A stretch of DNA of 6,491 nucleotides from an uncultured Acidimicrobiia bacterium (GTDB lineage: Bacteria > Actinomycetota > Acidimicrobiia > Spongiisociales > UBA5794), in assembly GCA_913031525.1 (NCBI GenBank), contig CAJWGC010000062.1, positions 1 through 6,491 of the forward strand. The letters are read 5' to 3'. Below are positions 5,724-6,491 of the stretch, one piece after another. Under the pieces are notes generated by a model. It was not told the origin of the DNA, ran no database searches, and was given only the letters and a program-made list of their open reading frames with translations. Every line of letters starts with the position of its first letter. The first letter of the stretch is position 1. The translations under genes were made by a program, and so were the position numbers.

Positions 5724-6491
5724 TTGTCAGCTAGTAATCAGGAAATCGTTACTGAGATTTTGGGTGGAGTGTGGGCCCCATCATGCACTCCTATCACTGA
5801 GGAAGGGTTAATCGACAATGCTCGACTTGTTGGGCACATTCATCGCCTCTTAAGTTCCGGTTGCCGAGGAGTCGTTTTGTTCGGAACGACAGGGGAGGGA
5901 ACATCGTTTTCGGTGGCCGAGCGCACTGCCGCACTTGAGGCGGTGGCTCATAGTGGCATCGGCGCAGATCAGATGATGGTGGGGGTCGGGTTTCCTTCGA
6001 TTGCAGACACGGTTTCCCTGTGCCGCAACGCACTCACTATCGGGTATTCGAATCTGCTTGTGCTGCCTCCTTTTTATTACAAGACCGTCGAGACCGTGGG
6101 TCTCTTTCGTAGTTTCGCTGCGGTGATTGATGGCATCGATGATGAATCTGCTCGCATCTATCTCTATCACATTCCTTCGGTCTCTCAAGTCCCTGTAAGC
6201 GGTGAACTCATTGAACGACTTCTGAACTCTTATGGGAAAACGGTGGTTGGCCTAAAGGACAGTTCTGGGGACATCGGCCACACCCGGAGCTTGATGCGGT
6301 TGTTCCCTGATCTGGCGGTCTTCTCTGGGAGTGAGGCGTCGTTGTTGCCTCTCTTGCAAGATGGAGCGAAAGGGTGCATCTCGGCACTTGCCAATGTCAA
6401 CGCACCTGCAATCAGCGAGGTATATGATCTGTGGTCTGTCGGGGATTCTCAGGCAGCTGCTGACGTTCAGAAAAGTGTCAATAAATTCGGC
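5724..6491 (+). CDS. DHDPS/NAL-superfamily class I aldolase, probably not DapA, 3'-truncated
   Basis: A TIM-barrel lyase of the dihydrodipicolinate synthase / N-acetylneuraminate lyase superfamily, which joins or splits pyruvate and aldehydes through a lysine Schiff base. The visible 256 of about 300 residues start at TTG with a good ribosome site. Family marks are GGVWAPSCTPI (14-24), the pyruvate-carboxylate loop FGTTGEGTSFS (53-63), the catalytic tyrosine in YHIPS (Y148), the Schiff-base lysine in GLKDSSGD (K178), and a late GSEASLLPLLQDGAKGCIS block. In true DapA the tyrosine is followed by an N-x-P-x-R-T-type segment whose arginine binds the substrate carboxylate. Here the equivalent stretch is PSVSQV, with no arginine, so lysine biosynthesis is unlikely. 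A 2-keto-3-deoxy sugar acid or related 2-oxo acid is a better guess; the exact substrate cannot be read. The gene starts 36 bases after tRNA-Asn and could be co-transcribed with it. Confidence 0.88.
   Translation, partial: MSASNQEIVTEILGGVWAPSCTPITEEGLIDNARLVGHIHRLLSSGCRGVVLFGTTGEGTSFSVAERTAALEAVAHSGIGADQMMVGVGFPSIADTVSLCRNALTIGYSNLLVLPPFYYKTVETVGLFRSFAAVIDGIDDESARIYLYHIPSVSQVPVSGELIERLLNSYGKTVVGLKDSSGDIGHTRSLMRLFPDLAVFSGSEASLLPLLQDGAKGCISALANVNAPAISEVYDLWSVGDSQAAADVQKSVNKFG

Noticed and set aside
5733..5753. Inverted repeat AGTAA/TTACT at the start of the aldolase gene
   Set aside because: Only five base pairs with an 11-base loop and a mismatched extension; likely chance and inside the coding sequence.
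5850..6188. 112-residue minus-strand open frame
   Set aside because: Antisense to the DapA-like aldolase, whose motifs are continuous through this stretch; the translation is Arg/His/Cys-rich noise.

Overview
This window looks like chromosomal core DNA from an actinobacterium-like organism of moderate GC, roughly half GC by eye. The clues are: an alpha2-type glycyl-tRNA synthetase; DnaG followed directly by a primary sigma factor; a small GYVLGAKAG-type membrane-anchored protein of the kind common in Actinobacteria; a tRNA gene without an encoded CCA; and -10-like TANNNT hexamers that end six bases before start codons, as in leaderless transcription. An Acidimicrobiia-like lineage is plausible. 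This is inference from general resemblance, and no search was run.

Layout. (1) Positions 2-1081, plus: the 3' four fifths of the glycyl-tRNA synthetase gene. (2) Positions 1088-2329, minus: an unrecognised 413-residue protein with an N-terminal membrane anchor and a probable C-terminal OB-like fold. It converges on glyS with a six-base gap. (3) Positions 2330-2387: a 58-base divergent promoter region between that gene and dnaG. (4) Positions 2388-4154 and 4151-5287, plus: dnaG (primase) and rpoD (primary sigma factor), overlapping by four bases. (5) Positions 5293-5535, minus: a small YtxH-like membrane protein, converging on rpoD with a five-base gap. (6) Positions 5615-5687, plus: tRNA-Asn(GTT). 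(7) From 5724 to beyond the right edge, plus: a DHDPS/NAL-superfamily aldolase that keeps the Schiff-base lysine but lacks the arginine expected in true DapA.

How the genes work together. GlyRS and tRNA-Asn serve translation. DnaG and RpoD form a short version of the macromolecular-synthesis operon, here without rpsU immediately upstream, linking replication priming to housekeeping transcription. RpoD would itself be the factor reading the -10-like boxes in front of dnaG, the 413-residue gene and possibly the small membrane protein. The packing is very tight: both convergent junctions are five or six bases long and there is no visible hairpin terminator. No CRISPR array, insertion sequence, phage gene or clear novel multi-gene system is present. 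The points most worth a second look are the paired leaderless-type promoters, the unrecognised 413-residue membrane protein and the substrate of the DapA-like aldolase.
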